Positions 47,533-59,164 of a stretch of DNA of 64,000 bases are shown here, in pieces. Position 1 is the stretch's first letter. Each line of letters opens with the position of its first letter. The DNA is from Paguma larvata (Eukaryota; Chordata; Mammalia; Carnivora; Viverridae). The position numbers and the translations under genes were made by a program. A model generated the notes under the pieces. That model was given only the letters and a program-made list of their open reading frames with translations, did not search any database and was not told where the DNA came from. Location of the stretch: contig CM057839.1 in the NCBI GenBank assembly GCA_030068075.1, positions 17,711,167-17,775,166 on the forward strand, written 5' to 3'.

Positions 47533-47712
47533 CACTGGTTCCCAAACTTGAGCATGTATCAGACTCACTGGGAGAGTTTGTTAAAACACAGATTGCTGGA
47601 GTCCCATCCTCTAGTTTCTGATTCAGTAGGTCTCAGTTGGAGCCTGAAAATTTGCATTTCTGACGAGTCCCCAGGGGATGCTAATGCTGCCTAACCATAC
47701 TTGGAGAACCTT
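47533..47712 (+). mobile_element. MER5A non-autonomous hAT DNA transposon
   Basis: Both terminal regions are present: it begins cactggttcccaaacttgag and ends cttggagaacctttg. Between them lie 'gtatcagactcactgggagag', 'ttaaaacacagattgctgga', 'tctgattcagtaggtctcag' and 'aatttgcatttctgacgag'. At about 180 bp it is near the usual full length. It is an ancient, immobile fossil. Confidence 0.95.
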
Positions 47713-48257
47713 TGCCTTAACCTCTGTGCATCTTCAAGGAAAAGCCAGAAACCACCTGGCTGAGCCCTGGGTGCCCAATCAGTGGTAAGAGGGATGGAAG
47801 GACCTTTGCTGAGGACAGGATCAACTTCCTGGATCTTCACAGGATACAATAAGGGAAGATGTCAGGAACCAGGAGGAGCAAAGTGGATGGATTCTGGGCA
47901 GGAAACTGGCAGCCAATAACCCCTTTAATGTAATTGACTTTTAGGAAATCTGCATAATATCCTTCGTTTCTTTGTTTTCTTCGAAGAGTTCTCGTGACTA
48001 AGATTCAATTATCAGTGCTCAGTGGATTTCTTTTCCTTCCAGTGCCCTCCTACTTTGCATATACCAAGTCAGCTGCTTTCCAATATCGTTTATTTTATTA
48101 ATCTATTTAGTCCATATATGAAGGTCTGCTTCTCCAAGGCCCTACACACTGCTCTGGGATAATCAGTGGAAAATAGCTCTATATTTAAGGAGTGTCATTT
48201 AAAACTCAGTTGTTGGGGAGGCAATGGAGCCAATGTATTGGAGACAATTTATTAATT
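47713..48257. other. Unique DNA, nothing identified
   Basis: No family or exon recognised between MER5A and the SINE pair. Confidence 0.4.
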
Positions 48258-48470
48258 TATTTTTTAATGTTTATTTATTTTGGGAGAGAGATATAGAGAA
48301 AGAAAGAGAGAGGGAGTGTGTGTGTGGGGCGGAGGGGTACAGAGAGGAGAGAGAATCCCAAGTCGGCTCCAAGCTATCAACCTGGGGCATGAACCAATGA
48401 ACCATGATATCATGACCTGAGTTGAAATCGGGAGACAGACACTTAACTGACTGAGCCACTAAGGCATCCC
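48258..48470 (-). mobile_element. Feliform SINE, minus strand
   Basis: Tail 'atttattttttaatgttta' at the left, a GT-bearing A/G-rich middle, 'gagaatcccaagtcggctcc', and head 'gactgagccactaaggcatccc' at the right. Head-to-head with the next SINE, 27 bp away. Confidence 0.94.
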
Positions 48471-48497
48471 TGGAATACCTTTAAAATACAAAAGTCA

Positions 48498-48712
48498 GGG
48501 TGCCTGGGTGGATCAGTTGGTTAAGCACCTGTCTCTTGATTTTGACTGAGATCATGATCTCATGGTTTGTGAGATCAAGGGCCATGCTGGGCTCTGTACT
48601 GACAGTGAGGGGTCTGCTTGGGGTTCTCTCTCTTCCTCTCTCTCTGCCCCTACCCCTGATAATGTGCACACTTTCTCTTTACCTAAAAATAAATAAAAAA
48701 AAAATTTTTAAA
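48498..48712 (+). mobile_element. Feliform SINE, plus strand
   Basis: Head 'agggtgcctgggtggatcag', 'ttgtgagatcaagggcc', middle of the 'tctgcttggggttctctctc' type, tail aaataaataaaaa then aacaaaacaaaac. Same subfamily type as the copy at 3132-3322. Confidence 0.94.
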
Positions 48713-49789
48713 CAAAACAAAACAAAAAAACAAGAGTCTATAATACAAAATAAAATGCTTTGAAATCTAAGAGAAAATCTAATAGAAAGGCTCGATTTAT
48801 GTGAGGTCTACCTGATTTCTTTATTTCATTGGCCTCTTCTCCAAGCCATGCTAACATGACATTTACCTTTAGTTTATTTTCATCTCTGACTTGAAAAACC
48901 ACAGTTGCTACACCAGAAGGAACAATTCAAGCTTGTTTTAAGGTGACTCCTATGCTGCTCCCATCCGTTTGGATTATTTTTGAGACTAAGCACCCACCTT
49001 GCAATAAGAACAATCTCTTTTCTATCTTATATATTATTCTAACAGATCTTACTTTTTACACATACCATATTAACTTTTTATTTCATGGTCGATATATTTT
49101 TAAAAGATTATGGAACAAGGTTTTCAGTGATTATTAGGGCTATTATTAGGAACTGGGGAAGTTCATTAACTTGCCTGAAAATAACAAATAGATGTAGAGA
49201 AAAGGAAGTCTAGTGATAACATTGTTCCATCAGATTTTAGTTTTAAGGAAGAACCAACTCTTTTCAGCAATGCTAAGAAGGAAAAGAAGGGAACTGACCC
49301 CCAAATATTAGTGAAGAATTGGCAAACATTTCCTAAAACAGTTTTTAAAATGCCTGTTGAGGAACCTAACTATTTGAGTTATTCAGCAGGAAATCAGAAT
49401 CAGCTCTGAAAAAAGAAATAAAGCTTCCTAATTACCAAGATGCATACTGAAACGTTGAATCTTTATGGTATATAAATAAAAAATATATATTCTCATTACT
49501 GTGATGTTGATAACATGTTAAAAATCTAACATATGGTAGATAAAAAGGCACACACATTTTTGTTCACATGAGATACTAAATAATGAGGCATTAATTTTTT
49601 ACGGTTAATGCGGAATTCTCAAATACATCTTATTTATATGTGTCCTCTTTCAAAAGGTTGTTAGGAGTATTAACTGTTATTAAACACTCACAGATTCAGG
49701 ATCAAGCTTAATACCAGCAGTTATTAGGTGCTCACCAGATATTTGTTCTAATTCCTTATTTTCTCACAAGTCAATAGGCAAGGATTGAT
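48713..49789. other. Unique AT-rich DNA, nothing identified
   Basis: No repeats or exons recognised. Confidence 0.4.
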
Positions 49790-49910
49790 TAGAACCATTT
49801 TACCCAGAAGATTGAGTTTCACTGTGTTTAAATCTTTCACCTAATATTATGGAGCAGAGAAAACACTCGAACTTTATACCCCAACTGTTCCAATGACTGT
49901 TCTATTCTTT
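49790..49910 (-). repeat. Probable MIR fragment, minus strand
   Basis: 'aaccattttacccagaagattgag' and 'tatggagcagagaaaacactcgaac' follow the reversed MIR order, with heavy divergence. Confidence 0.4.
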
Positions 49911-50465
49911 CAATGAGATATGATATTATCTTTCCACTTATAATTTGGCATGAAAATTCTTCCCAAATTTTTTGGCTGGCTTCCACTACAGTCAGAGAAT
50001 ATACTATGAGTGTTCTTTTATGGCCCATTTTGGTAAATATCCTAGGAGAAAAGAGCAGGGTTTCTGGTACTGTTGGGCTCAATGTTCTATTATTGGATAC
50101 AGTGTCCACTATATTTATCAGAGCAGATCTGTAAATTATGTTTTTAATGTCTTCTACATCCTTACTGCCTTTTATCTGCTTTGTGTGTGTGTTTGTACAT
50201 GTTACAGGAATATCTCCCATCAGGACTGTGGATTTGTCCATTATTTGAGAAATCTGATTACTAATATAATAATCCTCCTACTCCACGATGTTGCCAAAAT
50301 GATTTCCATGAAGTAAAATCAATTTATTTTATTACAGTATTTTACTGACATCAAAAATATCATCAATTGTAAAATTTACTATTTCATATAAAGGAAGGAA
50401 AATTATTGCTAAATAAAATCTGTTATACCACAATGACCATTCTACATAATCTTGTCATTTAAGAC

Positions 50466-50762
50466 TCATGTTCGTAATCTCCTTTCATTTCTTTCAAGGC
50501 ATCTAGCAATCTCTACTAACTTTGGTTGCATTGCACCTAAATCAGTAATAAAGCAAAGCATAGCTTCATCTACTTGTGGGAATATTCCTTTCTTAGGTTC
50601 CCTAAGATACTTGGTGTTTGCCCTAAAAAATAAAATAGAAAACTGAATTGAGTTCATGCTTTTCCTTCTGAATATTTGCTTCAAAAATACCAAAATGCAT
50701 GGCTCACTGCTGTTTGTAACTTTCTTGAAGGACAATATATTTTTGTTTCGATTCTGAGTCAT
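50466..50762 (-). pseudogene. Unidentified minus-strand open frame (weakly pogo-like)
   Basis: A 98-codon frame whose second half (about residues 48-98) is rich in charged residues and contains K-Y-L-R-E-P-K-K-G, F-P-Q-V-D-E-A and then I-A-R-C-L-E-R-N-E. This spacing is loosely like the N-terminal DNA-binding region of pogo/CENP-B-type transposases and their domesticated relatives. The match is from memory and weak. No downstream transposase motifs are evident in adjacent frames. It could be a fragment of an old element or chance. Confidence 0.2.
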
Positions 50763-51520
50763 TGTCTATTTTTTTTGAAGATGTCTTATATGACCATTGA
50801 ACTCAACACACGCAGTATCAACCAAGTAGATCATTTAATTGAAGTGCAATGTGCCATGGATGCTACCTGGCCAACAGCAACTTAAGCCTTCCATCAATTA
50901 GAAGATTTAACCAGGGATCAGAAGTGTGACTTAGAACTGATGAAACACCAATCTCAGCCATCTGATTCATCTTTTGAAATTATTAAATGTCTCACTTTAT
51001 TATATAATGTCTTCCTCTCTTTAAACATAAAAGGCATAAATAATGGCAACTCAAATTTCTGAAGAACAAAGATCATGAATAACCCAAAATTTCCCCTTTC
51101 ATTAGCATTAGATTTCTCTGGAGTCCACAGATGATGTTCGGTACCTGCTCGATGACAAGGAAGGTGAAAGAATGGAAATGAGAAAATGCTGACCCGTGTC
51201 GCTGTGTGTTGCCCTCCCTGTACTCCTCTCGTTTCTTCTGGAAAAGGTATTTTTCATCTTGGAAACATCTTTCTCTAACCACGAGATTAGAATGGGAACC
51301 AGAAAATTCTTACACAATCCCCTGCTCCATAGTTATAGATTTGGGTTTAAACATACCACCTGAGCAAGGCTGGGCCAAACATAGTAATGCATTCCTCAGC
51401 CCATAATGATTAGTCTAGTTATAGGCATATGACCCAATATAGGCCCGTTAGACACTCCCTGGGGATTTTTCAAAATGAGGCTTTTATATAGACATATCTA
51501 GATATATCTAGATATATTTT
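50763..51520. other. Unique DNA, nothing identified
   Basis: Overlapping short frames occur on both strands near 51073-51406, none recognisable. A TA/CTAGA-rich stretch (atatctagatatatctagat) lies at 51494-51516. Confidence 0.4.
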
Positions 51521-51539
51521 TTTCTGTTTGGATATAGAT

Positions 51540-51614
51540 CTGTCAGCACAGATTCTGACATGGGGCTCGAACTCGGGAACAGTGAGATCATGACCTGAGC
51601 CGAAGTCGGACGCT
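51540..51614 (-). mobile_element. SINE internal fragment lacking both ends
   Basis: Only the middle of a feliform SINE is present in reverse (ctgtcagcacag ... ggggctcgaactcggg ... gagatcatgacctgagccga ... agtcggacgct). The SINE head is replaced by a T/CT tract (51615-51633). The tail and CT-rich part are absent. A perfect 12-bp repeat, tttctgtttgga, brackets the segment at 51521-51532 and 51634-51645. Confidence 0.88.
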
Positions 51615-51645
51615 TTTTTCTTTTTTTTTTTTCTTTCTGTTTGGA

Positions 51646-52004
51646 AAGCAATGAGGGTACAAGCACTGATGACTTCAGAAATCATCATTTTAGCCCTGAA
51701 GAAATATGGTCTGAGACAATTTGCCTGGCACATTGCAGAAAATGAGAGGTACAAAGAGAATCTCAATGGTTTAAATTCTCTAGTTCCTCTTATTGAGACT
51801 CTTCTACAGTTTATATGAGCCATATAATCCCCCATTTTGCTTAAGCATGTTTGCATTGGATTTCTTATATTTACAACCAAAACTGTGTTAGCTCTGGCTA
51901 ATACAGTTATTTAAAGAAATCTGCACTTAGCACATTTTACAATTAAGGAAAACATAATTATAATTATTTCGTGTGATGGCAAGTGTCACTTCATCACAGA
52001 AAGT
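51646..52004. other. Unique DNA, nothing identified
   Basis: No repeat or exon recognised. Confidence 0.35.
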
Positions 52005-52021
52005 AAAATCACAATATTTTA

Positions 52022-52255
52022 TTTTATTTTATTTTTTTTTTAATTTTTTTTTAACATTTATTTATTCTTGAGAGACATAGAGACAGAGCATGAGCAGGGG
52101 AAGCACAGAGAGAGAGGGAGATACAGAATCTGAAGCAGGCTCCAGGCTCTGAGCTGTCAGCACAGAGCCCAATGCGGGGCTCGAACTCACAGACTGAGAG
52201 ATCATGACCTGAGCCGAAGTCGGCCGCTTAACCAACTGAGCCACCCAGGCGCCCC
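52022..52255 (-). mobile_element. Young feliform SINE, minus strand, TSD
   Basis: Near-consensus reverse SINE with retained CpGs (gcggggctcgaac, gtcggccgc, ggcgcccc) and a long T-rich left end. Target duplications aaaatcacaatatttta (52005-52021) and aaaacacaatatttta (52256-52271) differ by one base. Confidence 0.97.
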
Positions 52256-52271
52256 AAAACACAATATTTTA

Positions 52272-54269
52272 AGGTTTACAGAAGTGAGTAAAACTTTCAC
52301 TGAGTTTTTTTTGTTTGTTTTGTTTTTTTACTTTTATTTTGATCTCATGTTTTAAGAAATGTGCAAACAGAATATTACTTGGAGCTTGGGAAAAGTTAAA
52401 TGTAAAAGAAAAAAATAAAAGAGATTCAAAAAAACATAGTCATCTCTCAACATATTGAAAAAATTCAGCCTTTCATTCCTTTTTGGATACATTATTATAT
52501 AATCAAAATAAAGTTTGACCATAATTATAATTATAATGACTGTGCTTCATATGCTCAATGAGAATATATTGAACAAAGAATTAGACACCAGCAGGAGTTT
52601 TTCAGTTTGACATCCTGACAGGATCTAAGTAATTCTCAGCTTGCTCTGAACTTTAATATATACGTGGTTTTTTTGCAGGCTTTTACCTATGCCTATTTTT
52701 CTTAAAGGATTCCTGAGACACAAAACTATATAACACTAGTCTGAAGGGAATATCATAGCTTTTTTAAAATAAAAAAACTATGTTTGAATTGATGCAGTCA
52801 GTATCAACACTTCTGTCTGAATTTTAAAATAAAACTTCAATGGTTCTTTGACTGATGAAATCTGTCCCTTTAGTACAAATGGGCAAATCTCTTGACTGTA
52901 CGAAGACTCCCAAGACATATCCAATACTAATATTTCCTTAGTAGTGTTGAAAATCTTGAGCCTTCCATTTGACTTACAGAATATCCAAACATAAATTATA
53001 AAAATAATAATGATCAGTGTTCTCTTTTGAAATTATAGTTTCCTAATTGAAAATGGACAATATCGTATATGAAGCCAACTTTAAATTTTTATGAAAGAAA
53101 ATATTTGTTTTCACTATTAAATTTTATTACCAATATAGAGAATTAACCATTTTCTGATACGATGGACATTTATATTTGGAAATCGAGTGAGAATTCTATT
53201 GATTAATTTAGATGTTACTTCTGCTTTCACACCAAGGGAAAGGTGGTATTGGAATTAATGAATTAAGTTCTCAGATATTTTATATATCTTTTATGGTAAG
53301 TGGATCATAGGCAAGGGGCTGCTGATTTTGGAGCCTAGAACATACAGATCTCTGCAGTGAAAAGAACAACGAACTTCTAAAATGCTATTTCCCACTACTT
53401 GACTAAGTAATGGTCATGTACTTAATATTTATTTATTTTTTTTTTACAGAGAATCTAATTCTAAAAGAACCTTACTTCCTAGCTTTACAACTATCTGGAA
53501 GTATTGAGCTCTCTTTAATTTCCTTTGATGTAACATTGACATGACAGTTGATGGCAAATTATTTTATTCTGGAAGACTTGGACAGTATTTGTTGACTTCC
53601 CTTTAGATGTTAAAAACTTTTCTAAATGAAATAAAAAGTGTATATTGCCTACCAAAATTACTTATCATCTGTAAGTCAGGTGCCTCCACGATGTCTCAAT
53701 TTTAGTATGGAATTAATGCAATAAGAGTTGCTTTAGACTCACTGTTTTCCATCTCATTTTGAGTATGTGGCCATTTCTCTGTTTCTAAGATAGAGATGTG
53801 ACTCCAACTTATCAGAAATAACTTACTTGGATCCTTTCTTTAAATGTAATTTACTAGTAAAGCTTTTACTAATAGCCAGCCTGAATCAGAAGCTAAAATT
53901 TATCAGACCACTTAGTCATCTTTGTCGTTGGGTTCCATGGCTATAAAGGTGCCGATTTTCTTTCTAGACATCATTGTTGAAAGGTGCAGTTATCTTCCTA
54001 AGGTCTGACTATACTCATTATTTTATTAATTTATTCACTTATTTACTCAACCATCCATATATGCATTTCACTCATGATGGAAGTAAGAATATTATCTGAG
54101 CTAATTAGATCATACATATTTTTCAACTGCAGGGTATAAATTTGGACTTCAGAATCCTGTGGAGAAATCATTATCTATAAATAAAGAAGTGTTACTAGTT
54201 AATAAAGAGCATATCGATAACACATAAACAAACCCATCAGTGGGAAACATTTTTAATCGGACACAGCTA
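52272..54269. other. Unique AT-rich DNA, nothing identified
   Basis: About 2 kb without recognised elements. 54010-54070 has a 'ttcacttatttactcaacca' run reminiscent of reversed L2/MIR ends. No exon is supported. Confidence 0.4.
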
Positions 54270-54570
54270 GTAACAGAATCAGTTTTAGGTGCCAGGAATA
54301 TAGTGGGATACAGCACTAGTAAGGTTCTTGCTTTCATGGAGTTAACAGTTAAGTGAAGAGAGACACACAATACATAAATACATAATAGAGTGCTATGATA
54401 TTGAGGGGATGGTTGACCTCTTTAGATAAGCAGAAAGATTTCTTAGAGAAGATGATATTTGACCATCGATCGAAGAGATAAGAAGGAGACTTAAGTCAGA
54501 AAAGCCAGCACCAGAATCACAGGAAGAGGAAACTAGCAAATGCTAGGAATCCTAGCAAGTATTTTGAGGC
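54270..54570 (+). repeat. Ancient mammal-wide interspersed repeat, family unassigned
   Basis: The order 'ggtgccaggaatatagtggg', 'atacagcactagtaaggttc', 'tgctttcatggagttaacag', 'agagagacacacaatacata', 'gatgatatttgacca', 'cacaggaagaggaaactagc', 'attttgaggcaagaaac' is a familiar pattern of old mammalian repeats. I do not assign a name. Confidence 0.5.
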
Positions 54571-54659
54571 AAGAAACTGTCATGTTGAGGATCAAAAGGA
54601 GGTCCGTGTAGCCATGTGGCTATAATATAGTGCCTTAGCATGCAATAGATCACAGTAGT

Positions 54660-54785
54660 ATAAATATATGTATATAAAATGTCATCATATATATGTCCTA
54701 TGTATCATGTCCTATATATCATGTATATATACATGTATGTATAAGTGTAATATGTTATTTATATATTTATATACATATATTTTTT
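54660..54785. repeat. TATATG/CATATA-rich simple repeat
   Basis: A degenerate run of tatatgt, catgtat and atatatac units spanning about 120 bp. The open frame at 54668-54901 derives from it. Confidence 0.8.
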
Positions 54786-54869
54786 CTGAGAAAAACACAA
54801 AAACTTTTACTATAAAATTAAAAGCAGGCAGCAAATGCAACCTATTCTGCATTTTCCCAAAGATAATGG

Positions 54870-54891
54870 GGGGGTGCACATATGCACCCCC
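54870..54891. other. GC-rich inverted repeat (hairpin)
   Basis: Perfect 9-bp arms, gggggtgca and tgcaccccc, separated by 4 bases, in otherwise AT-rich DNA. Function unknown. Confidence 0.6.
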
Positions 54892-55439
54892 ACAGGAATA
54901 AAGACTAAAGTGGAATTACAGAATCAAAAACATACAAAAATACGACAGCAAGTTATGATTTTACACAGGATTTTAAATGACTAATGCTGACAATAAAATT
55001 TACTATAAATTTGAAAAAGCAGTACATATTTCTAAAACAAAACATACCTGTTGAAAAAAATGACACACAGTGTCCAAGTATGATGTGTCAAAAAGCAGCG
55101 CTTACCCAGGCTGATGGGGACAGGCAGCCACATGGTCGCACCATGTATCACCCTACTAAGGACATGATGTATACATACATATGACAGATTATGCGTGTGA
55201 CATTTCTTTGTCTGAATACTATGCTATTTCAAAAGTATTATATTCTTGACACTTCCAAATTTCAAGTTAACAAGTATGAAGTCTATAAGAAAATGGCAGG
55301 CTTTGGGAGGTGGATATTTTATTATTGTTTTGTATCCTTGGAACCTCAGAAAAGGGAATTGTGAGTACAAAAGATGCTTATAAAGCATATTGAGAGTCTG
55401 TGGGTGGAGGTGTTTCATGAAGTCTGTGTGAGTAGAGAC

Positions 55440-55710
55440 TAGATCCGAGCTGTCTCCTTACCCTGTTTTCAGTACCGCTCACTTCCCTCCTCTTCCGAGC
55501 TCACTCGCCTTTAGTTGTACCATTCATATTGTTTCAGAGGCAGTTTTCAGTATCTTAACGTTTCCTGTATAGCAGGCCCGCCCAAACAAACATTATTTTA
55601 ACTTAGGATCATGCCATGCACGATAGCATACTTTCTACTATCTAAGGGTAGAAAGGGGAGCACGCGCCTTCGCCCACTGCTTTCTGTGTCTGGCAACTGC
55701 ATGCCTCTGT
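55440..55710. other. CpG-retaining unique patch
   Basis: Several CpGs cluster here (gatccgagc, taccgctc, tccgagctcactcgcc, gcccgcccaaac, gcacgcgccttcgccc) in a CpG-poor window. It lies directly upstream of the candidate exon at 55731. It is not a full CpG island. Confidence 0.4.
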
Positions 55711-55730
55711 CTTTGTGCTTTGTTTATCAG

Positions 55731-55987
55731 TAAGAGGAGCTGCTGTTGATGTTGAAAGTTCTCCCAGTTACCCTGGGTCTGACGTGGATGAGGAGAGGAA
55801 AGGGCAGAGCTACAGCTTTGATGTTGGCATGTTAGAAAGTAGAAAACAGAATAGCTTAGCAGCTAGAGAAATGTTGCCTTTGGATCATGAACAGAAGGGC
55901 CAAGGCAAAAGTTTTATAAATAAAAGTGAAATTTCGCTAAGACTTCACGACTGAAATCTTTAGTGAGGCCACTTAGTTTTCAATAAA
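55731..55987 (+). other. Candidate terminal exon (acceptor, frame, stop, AATAAA)
   Basis: Seen: a good acceptor-like sequence, tctttgtgctttgtttatcag, ending at 55730. It is followed by a 74-codon open frame with mixed, protein-like composition (acidic and lysine-rich, with S-D-V-D-E-E-R-K and a C-terminal S-L-R-L-H-D), a TGA at 55952-55954, and AATAAA at 55982-55987. I do not recognise the protein and see no other exon of the same gene. It could be a real last exon, an alternative exon, or coincidence. Confidence 0.25.
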
Positions 55988-55989
55988 GT

Positions 55990-56743
55990 TTTCAGTTGGA
56001 GACTAATTCTCTTTTAGGATTGTAATTATATTTTAGGACCGATTAAATATAGAACAATAAAAAACTAATCAAGCCTCTACTTCTCCCTCTTAAAATCATT
56101 TACATTAAATTTTAAAATACATATTAAGCATATATATCTATATATAAGTGCTTTGTGCTAGAAATCTCCATTTCTATTCTTATTGCTATGTAAAAGTAAG
56201 TATATGCTTTTCAAATAAAACATTACCTCTCTAATTAAATCTTATAAAAATATCAGGAGCTATCAGCATAAGTGGTTGTAAAATTGATGGTAATATTTCA
56301 AAAATTTTAGACAAACTGTTTAATAATAGATATTTAATACTTTATTGATGGTATATTACATATTATACTTTATGAGATGGAATACATCTTTTTTTCCAAT
56401 AAATTTTACACAGAGAGAAATAAATTTTGAAGATATTAATAAAAAGCAAAATTAATGTTTCTGTAATTAGTTCTTCATGATGCTTTCCTAGCTCCTTTGG
56501 CTCTTGCCCTACCTGGCTCTCTCCGTCTCTGGATGGCTTAGCAAATTCCTGCCAAACTGTCTGTGCACAGACTCTGTCCTCCTCATCAAATGTTCACACT
56601 CTCCTTAAATGTGATAGTTGAATCACATGGAATCCCCTCTGAATCTAGGCACACCATGAGTACATAAAAAGTCTATGTTGAGTGGATAATCAATGAAATC
56701 CTGAGATGAACTTAATGGGCAGGAAAACTTTTCAAAGGCAAAT
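55990..56743. other. Unique AT-rich DNA, nothing identified
   Basis: No recognised element. 56480-56620 is a more complex stretch without coding features. Confidence 0.4.
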
Positions 56744-56758
56744 ACAAATTACTTTTAT

Positions 56759-59164
56759 TGGAAGTGGCTCAATATGGCAGTGTAGGAAGATCCTGAACTC
56801 AACAACACAATAAAATTATATCTACGTATGCAACAATTCTCTCTGGAAAAACTAGCTGAACATCTCTACAATAAAAGATAAAAGAACCACACTGAGACCG
56901 GTAGGAGCAGCAGAGATACAGTCTCACCAAAAACCCAACCCTTGGTGTGGTGACCCACGGTTGGGAGGGATCTCACAAATACAGAGCCACTCCCTGAAGA
57001 ATGAAGGGTTTATGCTCCACACCAGGCACCCCAACCCTTGGAATGTGCATAGGAGAGATGAGCCCCCAAAATATCTGGCTTTGAAAGCCAGTGAGGGATA
57101 CATCTAGGAGAACCAGAGGACAACAGAGAATGAAAATTCAGCTCTTAAGCAGCTGGTGCACAGACTCACTTGCCCCAGGACCCAGCCAAAAAGTAGCAGT
57201 TTACAAAGCACCTAGAGCACATGAGAAGGAGATTCATTTGCTAATCTTCAAGCATCTGCTGGAGGTCCAAAAGCCTGTTAGAACTCACTCCAGGGCCTGA
57301 GGCACTGGTGGGCACCATTTTTGCACTCCCCTCTAACCTGCCAGCACTGTGGGGCAACTCCACCTCCTACTACTCCCAAGATCCTGCTAAAGCCATGACT
57401 GAGCACCTCACCCTTGCTCCTGCAGTCTCACCAAAGCTGATAACCGAATGTTCACCATACTCCTAGAGCCCCACCAAAGCCATGTGCGACCCACACAGGG
57501 AACGCCCCGTGAGCACCTTGCTCTCGTGGCCGGGGGGATTGTGTTTCAGGGCCCCATAGATCTGGAACAATCAGAGAGACAGTTCTTGGGAGGCTCTCAC
57601 CCCCAGGGCACTACACAGACATCAGACTAAAACATATCCCCAGTCTTCCTCGGGGAAAGTCATATGCTTATCACACATCCGGGGACTACCGAAGGGTTCT
57701 CAAGGAACAAAGGCCAGAGATGTCAGTTTTTTGCTATCCCTTGGCCTCATGATAGCTTGCCAGGACATGCACAGAAGAGCTCATCTATTCATCAGCAGCC
57801 CCAAAATTTGCAACTGTCACCAAGGGGACACCTCCAGATCACCTGGTCTGAAAGCCAGCAGGGTTTACAACTGTCCCCCAGGACTAGATGTATTTGTTTA
57901 CCTTAAACTCTGCTGCCTACGGGTCTAGCTTCCAATCAGCCTGGAACTACGTGCTGACATGTATCTGTAGAAGATGGACAGATGACCAAGAGGTACATGA
58001 AAAGATGTTCAACATCACTAATAATCAGGAGAAAGCAAATCAAAACCACAAAGATACATCACTTTACACCTGCCACCATGACTATTATCAAAAAGACAGA
58101 AACGACAAGTGTTGGCAAAGAGATGAAGAAAAGGGAGCACTCGTACTCTGTTCATGCACTGCTACGAAAAACAGTGTAGAAGAATTTAATTTGTTTTAAT
58201 TAAAAAAAGTTAAGAATAGAAATACCATATGATCCTGGAATTCCTTTCTGGGTATTTATCCAACAAAAATGAAAACATTCGATGAACAAGATATATGTCC
58301 CCCTATGATCACTGCAGCATTATTTACAATAGCCAACATATACAAACAAGTGTACACTGAGGGATGAATGGATAAAGAAAATGTGATACATTAGTTCAAG
58401 GCAGTACTACTCAGCCATAGAAAAGAATGAAAACTCACCATTTGCAATGACGTGAATGGACCTATCAGAGATTATGCTAAGTGAAATAAGTCAGACATCG
58501 AAAGACAAATCCCACATGATGTCATTTATACACGAAATCTAAAAATCAAAACAAACAAACAAAACATATCTCGTAGATACAGAGAACAAACTGGTGGTTG
58601 ACAGAAGAGAGGAGTTGGGAGGTTTCAAAACGGGAGAAAGAGATCAAAAGGTGCAAACTTCCAGCTATCAAATAAATAAGTGATAGAGATGTAATGTACA
58701 GCATTGTGTCCATAGTTAATAATGGTGCATGGCACACTTGAAAGTTGCTAAGGGAGTAAATCTTAAAATTCTTGTCATAAGGAAAAGGTAAATTGTGTTA
58801 ATTTTGTACACTTAATGGGGTGATTATTTATTTATTTTAAAGTTTTTTTAACTTATTTTTGAGAGAGAGACAGAGAGAGAAAGACAGAAACGAGCAGGAG
58901 AGGGGCGAAGAGAGAGAGGGAGACACCGAATCTGAAGCAGGCTCCAGGCTCTGAGCTGTCAGCACAGAGCCCAATGAGGGACTGGAACTCACCAGTTGTG
59001 AGTTCATGACCTGAGCCAAAGTCAGATGCTTAACCTACTGAGCCACCCAGGCACCCCAATGGGGTGATTATTTAGCAATACATACAAGTACTAAATCAGT
59101 GTTGTGCACCTGAAACTAATATAATTTTATACATCAATTATACTTTAATAAAAAAGCTTCAGAA
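56759..59164 (+). mobile_element. Internally deleted older L1 (5' UTR joined to ORF2 end / 3' UTR)
   Basis: 56759 to about 57965 is a primate/carnivore-shared type of L1 5' UTR (ggcagtgtaggaagatcctg, 'cactgagaccggtaggagc', 'agatacagtctcacc', 'aatatctggctttgaaagcc', 'ggagattcatttgctaatct'). At about 57970 it jumps to the C-terminal end of ORF2 ('agatgaccaagaggtacatg', 'atgttcaacatcactaataa', 'ttatccaacaaaaatgaaaac', 'aatggataaagaaaatgtga') and then the 3' UTR. ORF1 and most of ORF2, about 4 kb, are absent. Similar target duplications, acaaattacttttat (56744-56758) and acaaattaattttaa (59165-59179), bracket the whole, so it is one insertion. A SINE (58831-59057) later entered its 3' UTR. Short frames at 57091-57300, 57664-57906 and 57888-58199 belong to it. 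Confidence 0.88.
58831..59057 (-). mobile_element. Feliform SINE nested in an L1 3' UTR, perfect TSD
   Basis: Full-length minus-strand SINE. The perfect 17-bp duplication aatggggtgattattta lies at 58814-58830 and 59058-59074 and is itself L1 3' UTR sequence. Confidence 0.98.

Noticed and set aside
49837..50241. 134-codon minus-strand frame
   Set aside because: No motif or family recognised. It partly overlaps a probable MIR fragment and has plus-strand frames of similar size opposite, so coding is not supported.
51470..51880. 136-codon minus-strand frame
   Set aside because: Crosses a T-rich tract and a SINE fragment. No homology recognised outside them.
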